Source: Christensenellaceae bacterium OttesenSCG-928-K19 (GTDB lineage: Bacteria > Bacillota > Clostridia > Christensenellales > Christensenellaceae). Taken from it: a stretch of DNA of 61,061 nt. The notes under the pieces were generated by a model. The model did no database searches and had not been told where the DNA came from. It saw nothing but the letters and a program-made list of their open reading frames with translations. Each line of letters opens with the position of its first letter. Within the stretch, counting starts at the first letter, position 1. Of this stretch, positions 55,034 through 61,061 are shown one piece after another. Location of the stretch: assembly GCA_030266015.1 (NCBI GenBank), contig JAJDHD010000013.1:1-61061 (forward strand), in the 5' to 3' direction. The translations under genes were made by a program, and so were the position numbers.

Positions 55034-55392
55034 ATGCGGCGCACACAAAAAGTGAATTCAAAAAGCTGCTGCCGTATTTTGTTATATTATGCATTATTTT
55101 TTATGCGCTGCCGTTTCCCTCGCTTTTTTATGCAGAAAACGCTAGTTATTTAATTACCACACTGCTTATTATAAACCCGGCCATTTGTTTCGTGTTGCAT
55201 GTCGTTTATGCGCTGTATCATGGGTTCAAGTGGTATATTCCCCTTTTATCGGGCGCATTGTTTGTGCCAACAATTTTTATTTTTTATAATGAAACGGCTA
55301 CGCTTTATACATTTTCCTATATTGTGCTTTCTTTTATTGGCGCGGCGGTGGGCTACAGCTTTTATAAAAACAGGAAAAAGAACAGCCGGTAG
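55030..55392 (+). CDS. Small four-helix membrane protein of unknown function
   Basis: 120 residues with about four hydrophobic helices (LLPYFVILCIIFYALPFP, ASYLITTLLIINPAICFVLH, WYIPLLSGALFVPTIFIFY, FSYIVLSFIGAAVGYSFY) and a basic C-terminal tail KNRKKNSR. I do not recognize the family. It is translationally coupled to the SDR gene by an ATGA overlap, so it belongs to the fumarase operon, perhaps by position only. No catalytic motif is visible. Confidence 0.75.
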   Translation: MNAAHTKSEFKKLLPYFVILCIIFYALPFPSLFYAENASYLITTLLIINPAICFVLHVVYALYHGFKWYIPLLSGALFVPTIFIFYNETATLYTFSYIVLSFIGAAVGYSFYKNRKKNSR

Positions 55393-55429
55393 CTCTTCCC
55401 ATTCTTAAACTCATGCTTTCGGAAGGGGT

Positions 55430-55556
55430 GTACCCCCAAAAACGGAGGAAGGCACATGCCATGCCGCATGTACCTTCAATGGTATATGGATTTTTTGACA
55501 TACAAAATGCAGGAGGTCGTCTGGCATTTTGCTTGTGGTTAGCATAAGCTAACCAC
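55430..55556 (-). ncRNA. Candidate iron-regulated small RNA
   Basis: A strong minus-strand promoter (55563-55591) with a DtxR-type box over its start fires into a region without a recognizable protein. The predicted RNA would begin with a perfect 13-bp hairpin (GCTTGTGGTTAGC / GCTAACCACAAGC). It then has the single-stranded C-rich segment GACCTCCTGC, a second hairpin GGTACATGC / GCATGTGCC (55451-55474), and CCTTCCTCCGTTTTT. CCTCCT and TCCTCC are complementary to Shine-Dalgarno cores, as in RyhB/FsrA-type repressors. The 3' end is uncertain. On the other strand a 28-codon frame (ATG at 55456, SD GGAGGAAGG) is an alternative but has no promoter. Confidence 0.45.
55538..55553. promoter_or_regulatory. 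DtxR-type operator, copy 1
   Basis: GTTAGCATAAGCTAAC, embedded in a longer perfect palindrome (55531-55560), immediately downstream of the minus-strand promoter at 55563-55591. Same 16-mer as copies 2 and 3 in the feo operon, with one or two changes. Confidence 0.75.
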
Positions 55557-55562
55557 AAGCGA

Positions 55563-55591
55563 ATCATATCACGCTCCATAGAATCTGTCAA
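55563..55591 (-). promoter_or_regulatory. Near-consensus sigma-A promoter facing no known gene
   Basis: Minus strand TTGACA (55591-55586), 17-bp spacer, TATGAT (55568-55563); start near 55556, inside the DtxR-type palindrome. Confidence 0.75.
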
Positions 55592-55693
55592 CACTTTTAT
55601 GTAAAATTTTTTTAAGAATCCTGCCGACGGGTAAAAGCTGGGCTTTATGCGTGAATGCGGATGAAATTTTTGCCGGGAGAGAATATTCCATAG

Positions 55694-55725
55694 AAAGAAA
55701 AACGCCCTTTAACAGCGGGGCGCTT
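55694..55725 (-). terminator. Rho-independent terminator of the DtxR-family gene
   Basis: Minus strand AAGCGCCC / GGGCGTTT with a ~10-nt loop followed by TTTTTCTTT, 46 bases after the stop codon. The remainder of 55595-55770 holds nothing else recognized. Confidence 0.8.
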
Positions 55726-55770
55726 GGATTTGTTAAATAATCGGCGTGGTATTGAAGCTTCTGCCAGCAT

Positions 55771-56127
55771 TTACTCCATGTGTGCTTTTATGGCATCGAA
55801 AGCCTTTTGGCTTATGATGTGCTCAATCCGGCAGGCATCCTGGTCGGCTGTTTCTTCGTCCAACCCCAGTGTTTTTTCCAGAAAAGCAGTGATCAGGCGA
55901 TGGCGCTCATAGATACTTTCTGCTTTTTGCTTGCCCTTGGGTGTAAAGGTAATATGCCCGTTTTGGTCTATTTCAATCAGGGCGGAGTCTTTTAAAATGC
56001 TCATGGCGCGGCTTATGCTGGGCTTGGTGTAGCCAAGCCGGTTGGCGACATCAATAGAGCGGACGTGCTCCAGTTCCTTGCTTAGGAATAAAATGGTCTC
56101 CAAATAATTCTCGCCTGATTCCTGCAT
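55771..56127 (-). CDS. DtxR-family metal-dependent repressor
   Basis: 118-residue iron- or manganese-sensing repressor, the short two-domain form without an SH3 tail. Winged helix with RSIDVANRLGYTKPSISRAMSIL, wing IEIDQNGHITFTPKG, then the dimerization/metal domain RHRLITAFLEKTLGLDEETA and ADQDACRIEHIIS, which supplies Glu, Cys and His ligands typical of the IdeR/MntR site. GGGAGG precedes the start. It is divergent from feoA, and three matching palindromes lie nearby, so Fe(II) repression of feoAAB is the most likely role; an MntR function is less likely. Confidence 0.9.
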   Translation of the reverse strand: MQESGENYLETILFLSKELEHVRSIDVANRLGYTKPSISRAMSILKDSALIEIDQNGHITFTPKGKQKAESIYERHRLITAFLEKTLGLDEETADQDACRIEHIISQKAFDAIKAHME

Positions 56128-56242
56128 AAAAGCGCCTCCCTTGCGTGCTTGTGGCCCAATGACTTAAGTTTCCCCTATTTTAACACATCAAAACAGCCCA
56201 CGCAACCTCGCAAAACAGGATGAAAAAATGGTAATAAACCCA

Positions 56243-56271
56243 TTGACAGATCAGGTTAGCGGTGGTAAACT
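56243..56271 (+). promoter_or_regulatory. Sigma-A promoter of the feo operon
   Basis: TTGACA (56243-56248), 17-bp spacer, TAAACT (56266-56271). DtxR-type operator copy 2 sits just downstream of the predicted start. Confidence 0.75.
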
Positions 56272-56281
56272 TAAGCCAGAT

Positions 56282-56297
56282 GTTAGATTGAGCTAAC
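56282..56297. promoter_or_regulatory. DtxR-type operator, copy 2
   Basis: GTTAGATTGAGCTAAC, arms GTTAG/CTAAC with one mismatched inner pair, centred about 12 bp after the predicted feoA transcription start. Confidence 0.75.
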
Positions 56298-56345
56298 TCC
56301 GTTGTTTTTATAAAATGACATTTTGGAAGAATGGAGGGTAAAAAA

Positions 56346-56555
56346 ATGCCACTTACTTATTGCCCGACAGGTCACACAATGCCAATCCGCAAGATTGGCG
56401 GAAAAGATGATGTAAAGCGGTTCTTAAACAGCCTTGGGCTGGTTGAAGGGGAGAGTGTTACCGTTATTTCTGAGCTTGGCGGTAATATGATCTTAAACGT
56501 GAAGGACACGCGTATTGCGCTGGACAAAACTCTGGCACAGCGTATTATGGTATAA
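56346..56555 (+). CDS. feoA: FeoA-type SH3-domain protein, first copy
   Basis: 69-residue SH3-like protein that assists the FeoB iron transporter at the cytoplasmic face. The start at 56346 is chosen because GGAGGG sits at 56333-56338; an upstream ATG at 56331 lies before that SD. Typical core: IGGKDDVKRFLNSLGLVEGESVTVIS ending ALDKTLAQRIMV. First gene of the iron operon. The second FeoA follows after 51 bases, and two single-domain FeoA proteins are common in Clostridia. Confidence 0.9.
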   Translation: MPLTYCPTGHTMPIRKIGGKDDVKRFLNSLGLVEGESVTVISELGGNMILNVKDTRIALDKTLAQRIMV

Positions 56556-56606
56556 TACCAGTTTTTATAAATTGCTATCTTATTTCAGAGAGGAGGGGCA
56601 TTGTAT

Positions 56607-56831
56607 ATGGAGCTGTCCTTAAAAGATACGCCAGTTGGATCGAGCGTGAAAGTAAAGCGTGTTTCTGGCGAAGGCGCGGTAAAGCGCCGTATTATGGATA
56701 TGGGAATTACCAAGGGTACGGATGTTTATGTGCGCAAGCTTGCGCCATTGGGGGATCCGATTGAAATAACAGTACGTGGATATGAGCTTTCCCTTAGGGG
56801 TGAAGACGCGAAAAACATTATTGTAGAGTAG
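56607..56831 (+). CDS. feoA: FeoA-type SH3-domain protein, second copy
   Basis: 74-residue FeoA with the classical pattern SLKDTPVGSSVKVKRVSGEGAVKRRIMDMGITKGTDVYV and C-terminal VRGYELSLRGEDAKNIIV. GAGGAGGGG gives a strong SD for the ATG at 56607; an in-frame TTG at 56601 is less likely. It differs clearly from the first copy, so it is an old duplication. A terminator-like hairpin and a DtxR-type box separate it from feoB. Confidence 0.93.
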   Translation: MELSLKDTPVGSSVKVKRVSGEGAVKRRIMDMGITKGTDVYVRKLAPLGDPIEITVRGYELSLRGEDAKNIIVE

Positions 56832-56859
56832 TGCAAATGGGGGACTTGCCGGAAAGGAC

Positions 56860-56882
56860 GAGGCTGGGTGCCTCTATTTTTT
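56860..56882 (+). terminator. Terminator-like hairpin between feoA2 and feoB
   Basis: GAGGC (56860-56864) / GCCTC (56870-56874), 5-nt loop, then TATTTTTT. The short stem may give partial termination, uncoupling the levels of FeoA and FeoB. Confidence 0.55.
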
Positions 56883-56892
56883 GGCAAAGGAA

Positions 56893-56908
56893 GTTAGCTT
56901 AAGCTAAC
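56893..56908. promoter_or_regulatory. DtxR-type operator, copy 3
   Basis: GTTAGCTTAAGCTAAC, a perfect 16-bp palindrome 36 bases before feoB. A weak promoter (TTGGCA at 56881-56886, CTAACA 17 bp later) overlaps it, suggesting a second iron-controlled start for feoB. Confidence 0.8.
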
Positions 56909-56944
56909 AAATGAGTATGGCTTAAACAAAGAGGAGACACTGAC

Positions 56945-59128
56945 ATGGAAAAGCAAATCCGGATTGCTCTCGCGGGGAATCCAAACAGCGGTAAGACCAC
57001 CATGTTCAATGAGCTGACAGGAAGCTATCAGCATGTTGGCAACTGGCCGGGTGTTACCGTGGAAAAGAAAGAAGGCAGCCTGAAGGGGCACAGGAAAGAA
57101 GTAAAGGTTATGGATCTTCCGGGGATTTATTCCCTTTCACCATATACGCTGGAAGAAGTAATCAGCAGGAATTACCTTTTAGAAGAACGTCCTGATGTGA
57201 TTATTGACATTGTGGATGCTTCCAACCTGGAGCGCAACCTATATCTTACATTGCAGCTTTTGGAAACGGGAATCCCCGTGGTGGTAGCGCTTAACATGAT
57301 GGATGTCGTGATTAACCGTGGCGACAAAATCAACGCAAAGAAGCTTGCAGAAGAGCTGGGCTGCCCTGTCGTGGAAACATCCGCCATGCGCGGTAAAGGT
57401 ATTGAAAACCTAGTGAATACAGTGCTGGAGGTTGCCGCAAAGGACAATGTGCAGCAAAAGAGCCAGCCGTTTGGCGGGGATGTGGAGTCGGCTGTTAAAA
57501 AAATTGAAAAAGTGATTGACGGTATGGTGCCTGCAGAGAGCCTGCGCTGGTATGCGGTCAAGCTTTTTGAGCGTGACGAAAAGCTGGATATCAAGCCGGA
57601 CGCAGGGCAGATGCAGCAGGTCGAATCCATTGTGGCTGAGTGTGAAGAATTGCAGGACGACGAATCTGAAAGCATTATCACAAGCGAACGTTATGCTTAT
57701 ATCACAAGTATTATCAAGCCTGTTTACACAAAGAAAAACCGGGAAAAATACACCATCTCTGACAAGATTGACCGTATTGTTACAAATAAGTGGCTGGCGC
57801 TGCCTATCTTCTTCGGAATCATGTGGATCGTTTATTATGTTTCCATCACCACTGTTGGCGACTGGACAATAGGCTGGGTGGAAATGTTCTTTGAATGGTT
57901 GGGCGAAAGCGCGGCAGCCGGAATGGAAGCTGCCAGTGCATCCCCTTGGGCAGTATCATTGGTTGTGGATGGCATTATAGGCGGAATTGGGTCGATTATT
58001 GTCTTTGTGCCACAGCTTATGATATTGTTCCTTTTCCTCTCTATCTTGGAAGACAGCGGTTATATGGCGCGTGTCGCATTTATCATGGACAGGATTTTCC
58101 GCCGCTTCGGCTTGTCGGGCAAATCCTTTATCCCCATGCTGATTGGCACGGGCTGCTCTGTTCCCGGTATCATGGCGTCTCGTACGATTGAGAACGAGCG
58201 GGACAGGCGCATGACGGTTATGCTGACGCCGTTTATTCCTTGCGGCGCAAAGGTGCCCATTATCGCAATGTTTGCGGCACTGTTGTTCCCCTCAGCCTCC
58301 TGGGTTGGCCCGTCTATGTACATCATCGGCATTCTGGTTGTTATTGTCTCCGGTGTTTTCTTAAAACGGACAAAAGCATTCAAGGGCGATCCTGCCCCGT
58401 TTGTAATGGAGCTGCCGGAATATAAAGCACCCCGCGCAAAAGGAGTGCTCATACATATGTGGGAAAAGGGCAGGTCCTTTATCATCCGTGCCGGCACCAT
58501 CATTTTCGTGGCATGTGCGGCGATCTGGTTTTTGCAAAGCTTTACCCCCGGCATGGAATTTGTTGGGCTGGAGGGTATTGACCAGAGCATATTGGCGCAC
58601 ATTGGCAACGGTATCCGCTACATATTCATCCCGCTGGGCTTTGGCGATAGCTGGGTAGGCCCTGTATCGGCATTGACCGGCCTGGTGGCAAAGGAAGTTG
58701 TGGTGGCGACGCTCACAATGGCAAGCGAAGCGACAGTCGTCATGTTCTCTCAGGTAACAGCGTTTGCGTTCATGATTTTCACACTGCTGTCCGCTCCATG
58801 CTTTGCGGCAATCGGCGCAATGCGGCGCGAGTTTGGCAATGCAAAATGGACATGGATTGCTGTTTTATACCAGACAGGCCTGGCCTATGTGCTGGCAATG
58901 CTGGTGAACCTGATTGGCGGCGCGGTCTTGGCCGGAACGCCAGCCACAGCCATGCAGACGCTTGATTCCGGCATTTTGGAAGAAGCTTCGGAAAGCGACC
59001 TTGTGGCGGGAGGCGACATTTCGCTGTGGATTCTTGGCATCCTGTTGGTAGTTATTATTGTAGGTGTTATCATATCGTCTGTGCGAAATAAAAAGAAATA
59101 CAACGATATTGGAAAATTGGGGGCGTAA
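56945..59128 (+). CDS. feoB: Ferrous iron transporter FeoB
   Basis: 727-residue membrane GTPase that imports Fe(II). G domain: G1 GNPNSGKT (11-18), G2 GVTVEKKEG, G3 DLPGIYSLSP, G4 NMMD; then a helical GDI domain (~165-280) and the transmembrane core with two Gate motifs (FIPMLIGTGCSVPGIMASRT; TPFIPCGAKVPI) whose Cys residues line the path. C-terminal helices end RNKKKYNDIGKLGA. GAGGAG precedes the ATG. The Cys-rich accessory gene follows after 6 bases. Confidence 0.97.
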   Translation: MEKQIRIALAGNPNSGKTTMFNELTGSYQHVGNWPGVTVEKKEGSLKGHRKEVKVMDLPGIYSLSPYTLEEVISRNYLLEERPDVIIDIVDASNLERNLYLTLQLLETGIPVVVALNMMDVVINRGDKINAKKLAEELGCPVVETSAMRGKGIENLVNTVLEVAAKDNVQQKSQPFGGDVESAVKKIEKVIDGMVPAESLRWYAVKLFERDEKLDIKPDAGQMQQVESIVAECEELQDDESESIITSERYAYITSIIKPVYTKKNREKYTISDKIDRIVTNKWLALPIFFGIMWIVYYVSITTVGDWTIGWVEMFFEWLGESAAAGMEAASASPWAVSLVVDGIIGGIGSIIVFVPQLMILFLFLSILEDSGYMARVAFIMDRIFRRFGLSGKSFIPMLIGTGCSVPGIMASRTIENERDRRMTVMLTPFIPCGAKVPIIAMFAALLFPSASWVGPSMYIIGILVVIVSGVFLKRTKAFKGDPAPFVMELPEYKAPRAKGVLIHMWEKGRSFIIRAGTIIFVACAAIWFLQSFTPGMEFVGLEGIDQSILAHIGNGIRYIFIPLGFGDSWVGPVSALTGLVAKEVVVATLTMASEATVVMFSQVTAFAFMIFTLLSAPCFAAIGAMRREFGNAKWTWIAVLYQTGLAYVLAMLVNLIGGAVLAGTPATAMQTLDSGILEEASESDLVAGGDISLWILGILLVVIIVGVIISSVRNKKKYNDIGKLGA

Positions 59129-59134
59129 CAGGTT

Positions 59135-59344
59135 ATGGCAGCAAATATTATTATCATTGCCGCGGTAGGGCTTGTTTTGTTCTTTGCCATACGCAAGATT
59201 GTGAAGGATCATAAGCGGGGCGGTTGTGTCGGATGTGACGGGTACGGATGCTCTGGTGCCGCGGGTGGCATGGGCACCGCAGAATCGGCCGATGCCTGCA
59301 GCAGTTGCGGCAAAGTGGATTGTACACATACACATTCAAAATAA
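59135..59344 (+). CDS. FeoB-associated Cys-rich membrane protein
   Basis: 69-residue protein with one N-terminal helix (NIIIIAAVGLVLFFAI), a basic segment RKIVKDHKRG, and a Cys-rich tail with CVGCDGYGCSG and CSSCGKVDCTHTH. This is the FeoB-associated accessory type that replaces FeoC in Firmicutes. The cysteines and histidines could pass Fe(II) or hold an Fe-S cluster. Last gene of the feo operon, ahead of a terminator. Confidence 0.9.
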   Translation: MAANIIIIAAVGLVLFFAIRKIVKDHKRGGCVGCDGYGCSGAAGGMGTAESADACSSCGKVDCTHTHSK

Positions 59345-59370
59345 TCTTATATACCAAACTGATTTTACTT

Positions 59371-59404
59371 AGAGGGGCTGCGTGGCTAGTTGCGGCCTCT
59401 TTTC
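59371..59404 (+). terminator. Terminator of the feo operon
   Basis: AGAGG-(GG)-CTGC pairs with GCGG-CCTCT around a ~10-nt loop with a 2-nt bulge, followed by TTTTCTT. The remainder to 59538 holds no recognizable gene. Confidence 0.6.
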
Positions 59405-59538
59405 TTCGGGGCGGATAACTTGGCCTGTAGCCTCTGGAACTTCTGAATATAGGTTAAGCGCAGTGACACAATGGCATATTCCGGCAGGTGTGCCCGGTAT
59501 GGATAGCTGGGCGGTATATATCTTTCTGTTTTGCGCAA

Positions 59539-59568
59539 TAAAAAAAGCACTGCATCCCGTGCAATGCT
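59539..59568 (-). terminator. Rho-independent terminator of accD-accA
   Basis: Minus strand AGCATTGCA / TGCAGTGCT (9 bp, one G-T pair), loop CGGGA, eight T residues, 26 bases after the accA stop. Confidence 0.9.
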
Positions 59569-59593
59569 TAAACGTTTTGAGAATAAAAACTTC

Positions 59594-60415
59594 CTATTTT
59601 CCTTTTTTCTGGATATAGTCCTGGCCAAACGCGCGTATTCTGTTATACCGCTCGTCCAGCAGCTTGTCTGTGGACAGGGGCATTAATTCCGAAAGGCAGT
59701 CCTTGATGTATTTTTTTACTTTCCGCGCTGTTTTGCCACCGTCGTCTGCCGTTGCGCCGTCCTCCGGCTCTGCGATTACAGTATCAATCAGTCCCATTTT
59801 GTGCACCTCATCCGCTGTCATGCGCATCAGCTCTGCCGCCTCGGAGGCACGGGAGGAATCCTTCCACAAAATGCTGGAAAAGCCTTCCGGAGACAGTATG
59901 GAATAAACCGCGTTCTCCAGCATGGCAATCCGGTCGGACACAGCAAGCGCAATGGCGCCGCCGCTGCCACCTTCGCCAATAAGCACGCACACCACAGGCG
60001 TTTTCAGTCGGGAAAGCTCGCGGAGATTGCGCGCGAGCGCTTCGCCCATGCCACGTTCTTCCGCGCCAATGCCACAAAACGCACCCTGTGTGTCCACAAT
60101 GCAGATAACCGGGCGGTGGAATTTCTCCGCCTGTTTCATCAGCCGCAAGGTTTTACGGTAGCCCTCCGGGTTGGCACTGCCAAAGTTGCGCTGCGCTTTT
60201 TCCGAAAGGTTGACGCCTTTTTCCTGCCCTACAACGGTAACGGGGATATCATCCAGCATACCCACACCGCCAATGATGGCCGCATCGTCCGCAAAAAATT
60301 TATCGCCGTGCATCTCTATAAAGTCCGTAAAGATATTTTCTATAAAATATTGCGTGGTGGGGCGCTTGAAATCACGGGCGATCTGCACAATCTCCCATGC
60401 GCTTTTTTTACTCAT
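59594..60415 (-). CDS. accA: Acetyl-CoA carboxylase carboxyltransferase, alpha subunit
   Basis: Transfers the carboxyl group from biotin to acetyl-CoA to make malonyl-CoA for fatty-acid synthesis. 273 residues; the ~45-residue N-terminal helical extension of the B. subtilis/E. coli proteins is absent, and the product begins directly at AWEIVQIARDFKRPTT. Core signatures: FGSANPEGYRKTLRLMKQAEKF, VDTQGAFCGIGAEERGMGEA and IGEGGSGGAIALAVSD with the glycine-rich oxyanion loop. It overlaps accD by 4 bases. Confidence 0.95.
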   Translation of the reverse strand: MSKKSAWEIVQIARDFKRPTTQYFIENIFTDFIEMHGDKFFADDAAIIGGVGMLDDIPVTVVGQEKGVNLSEKAQRNFGSANPEGYRKTLRLMKQAEKFHRPVICIVDTQGAFCGIGAEERGMGEALARNLRELSRLKTPVVCVLIGEGGSGGAIALAVSDRIAMLENAVYSILSPEGFSSILWKDSSRASEAAELMRMTADEVHKMGLIDTVIAEPEDGATADDGGKTARKVKKYIKDCLSELMPLSTDKLLDERYNRIRAFGQDYIQKKGK

Positions 60416-61061
60416 GACCCGCTCCCTCCCATATGCATTTTAATGAGGTTTGCCAAAAGGGAAGGCAACTCACTGCGTTTTGCGATAATATCCACAAATC
60501 CCTTTTCCTGCAAAAACTCCGCGCGCTGGAATGTTTGCGGCAGCACCTGTTTTACAGTCTGCTCTATCACACGCCTGCCCGCAAACCCTATCACCGCGTT
60601 TGGCTCGGAAATGGTGACATCGCCCAGCATACCAAAGCTTGCTGTCACGCCGCCTGTTGTGGGGTCGGTCAGCACCACAATATAGGGCAAGCCGGTTTCA
60701 TCCATTTTGCCAAGCACAGCAGCTGTTTTACTCATTTGCATCAGGGAGACAAGCCCTTCCTGCATCCTTGCGCCGCCCGATACGGTAAACGCAATCAACG
60801 GCAGCTTCTTTTTTATGGCACGTTCCACAGCAAGCGCAAATTTTTCGCCCAGCGCCGCGCCCATGGAACCCATCATAAAGAAACCGTCCATCACAGCGAT
60901 AACGCACGGTTGCTTGCCAATTTCGCATTCGCCGGTAACGATCGCCTCGCTAAGGCCGGTATTTTTGCGCATACCGTCCAGCTTTTCCGCATAACCGGGA
61001 AATTCCAGCGGATCTTTACCAATGAGGTTTTTGTTAAATTCCTTGAAGGTGCCTTCGTCTA
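60412..61061 (-). CDS. accD: Acetyl-CoA carboxylase carboxyltransferase, beta subunit, 5'-truncated by window edge
   Basis: Partner of AccA in the carboxyltransferase. The frame is open to the window edge (DEGTFKEFNKNLIGKDPLEFPGY), so about 70 N-terminal residues, including the Cys4 zinc ribbon, lie outside. Visible signatures: VIAVMDGFFMMGSMGAALGEK, FTVSGGARMQEG, LTDPTTGGVTASFGMLGD and FAGRRVIEQT. It is translationally coupled to accA, and the operon runs leftward to the terminator at 59539-59568. Confidence 0.95.
   Translation of the reverse strand, partial: DEGTFKEFNKNLIGKDPLEFPGYAEKLDGMRKNTGLSEAIVTGECEIGKQPCVIAVMDGFFMMGSMGAALGEKFALAVERAIKKKLPLIAFTVSGGARMQEGLVSLMQMSKTAAVLGKMDETGLPYIVVLTDPTTGGVTASFGMLGDVTISEPNAVIGFAGRRVIEQTVKQVLPQTFQRAEFLQEKGFVDIIAKRSELPSLLANLIKMHMGGSGS

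Noticed and set aside
55334-55594. 86-codon minus-strand frame over the sRNA candidate
   Set aside because: Its start lies upstream of the promoter's predicted transcription start, and the product is Cys/Ser/Pro-rich without SD or family likeness.
1-61061. CRISPR array, prophage, IS element, rRNA operon or attachment site
   Set aside because: No regularly spaced identical repeats, integrase, transposase or rRNA sequence was found, and the tRNA-Glu shows no flanking direct repeat.

Overview
The window looks like a chromosomal segment of a Gram-positive, probably anaerobic member of the Bacillota (class Clostridia; family not resolvable). The evidence is the type I glutamine synthetase, strong SD sequences and TTGACA/TATAAT promoters, DUF1934 and DUF1846 proteins, rubrerythrin with a PerR-type regulator, a two-subunit oxygen-labile fumarase, split accA/accD, and a candidate guanidine-IV riboswitch before a MATE pump. 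There are no rRNAs, CRISPR arrays, phage genes or insertion sequences. One tRNA (Glu, CTC) is present.

Layout. 1-2.7 kb: the 3' part of glnA and an HtrA-type membrane serine protease preceded by 11-bp-periodic direct repeats. 2.8-14.0 kb: a CUT2 (ribose-type) ABC transporter island with two tandem-domain ATPases, three permeases, two lipoprotein binding proteins, an M24 metallopeptidase and an AraC regulator. A TTGCGGT(A/T) motif lies in front of both the regulator and the transporter operon. 14.0-22.5 kb: a small zinc-ribbon protein, DUF1934, an MBL hydrolase, DUF1846, rho with a long leader, a thioesterase, a methyltransferase, and a marR-MATE pair. 22.9-38.3 kb: one gene of 15.4 kb encoding a 5134-residue surface protein with an N-terminal lipobox, dozens of Ig/cadherin-like domains, four tandem ~430-residue super-modules, one C-terminal membrane helix and a ~98-residue cytoplasmic tail. 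38.9-40.5 kb: a beta-CASP RNA nuclease.

40.6-48.8 kb is a nickel module: a five-gene NikABCDE/Opp-type ABC transporter and larE on the minus strand, divergent from larB-larC on the plus strand. Together they would import nickel and build the nickel-pincer cofactor (NPN). The LarA-type apo-enzyme is not in the window. The transporter leader carries its own promoter and mutually exclusive antiterminator and terminator hairpins. 48.9-52.4 kb: a MATE pump behind the riboswitch candidate, rubrerythrin, a PerR-like regulator and exonuclease III. 52.7-55.4 kb: tRNA-Glu, both fumarase subunits (the first apparently leaderless), an SDR oxidoreductase and a small membrane protein.

55.4-59.4 kb is a ferrous-iron module: a DtxR-family regulator, two FeoA proteins, FeoB and the FeoB-associated Cys-rich protein. 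Three copies of a 16-bp palindrome (consensus GTTAGMTTRAGCTAAC) mark the regulon. One copy overlaps the start of a strong promoter that faces no recognizable protein gene, which makes a candidate iron-regulated small RNA with anti-Shine-Dalgarno C-rich segments. The window ends in accA and a 5'-truncated accD on the minus strand.
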